A stretch of DNA of 5,190 nucleotides, taken from an uncultured Bacilli bacterium (lineage in GTDB: Bacteria > Bacillota_I > Bacilli_A > RF39 > UBA660). How positions within the stretch are numbered: position 1 is the first letter of the stretch; every line of letters starts with the position of its first letter. The notes beneath the pieces were generated by a model. The model saw only the letters and a list, made by a program, of their open reading frames with translations, was not told the DNA's origin and ran no database searches. Below are positions 5,120-5,190 of this stretch, piece after piece. A program made the position numbers and the translations under genes. The stretch lies in assembly GCA_947624535.1 (NCBI GenBank), contig CANQKU010000080.1:1-5190 (forward strand), written 5' to 3'.

Positions 5120-5190
5120 TATTCTAAACATTCCTTTCCGCTTCACTACGTTTTGCTTAAGCCACAAACTGCAATGAAAATAATTATCTA

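Noticed and set aside
5146..5190. Minus-strand frame IIIFIAVCGLSKT ending in TAG as the tail of an upstream gene
   Set aside because: A TAG at 5190-5188 closes the frame after 13 codons, so it cannot be the end of a longer gene.

Overview
The window is AT-rich and every supported gene lies on the minus strand. The genes use strong AGGAG-type ribosome binding sites. Tryptophan is TGG in all the reading frames, so this is not a TGA=Trp mycoplasma code. This fits a low-GC Bacillota-type bacterium, perhaps an uncultured gut lineage; the taxonomy is inference, because no rRNA or other marker is present.

In the direction of transcription (high to low coordinates) the layout is: a MacB/LolD-type ABC transporter ATPase (4415-5119); a 208-bp gap with a likely terminator and a perfect 15-bp palindrome; a lemA plus TPM-domain (YgcG-like) membrane pair (4206-2707); a membrane-anchored XRE-type regulator (2564-1854) ending in a clear hairpin terminator; then a two-gene accessory unit made of a BRO-N/DinD-like gene (1738-866) and a RhuM-family gene (from 859 downward) six bases behind it.

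The accessory unit is the most interesting part. Its promoter (TTGTCA, 17 bp, TATAAT) carries a 14-bp LexA/SOS-box-like sequence in the spacer, so BRO/DinD and RhuM may be co-induced by DNA damage. Both genes contain a perfect 11-bp inverted repeat inside their coding sequence, at the equivalent place just before a DGK motif. The two repeats have unrelated sequences.

The RhuM gene is broken. After about 190 RhuM-like residues the frame runs into the last ~24 residues of an IS200/IS605-type TnpB (LDRDINASVNIL...). This is followed by about 115 bases that look like the element's right end, with hairpins resembling an omega RNA (reRNA) scaffold. The RhuM reading then resumes at positions 89-1 with the catalytic Fic motif HTFIDGNKR and leaves the window. 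Insertion plus deletion by an IS605-like element has therefore separated the RhuM DNA-binding half from its Fic half. The ATPase, lemA/TPM and XRE genes look intact.
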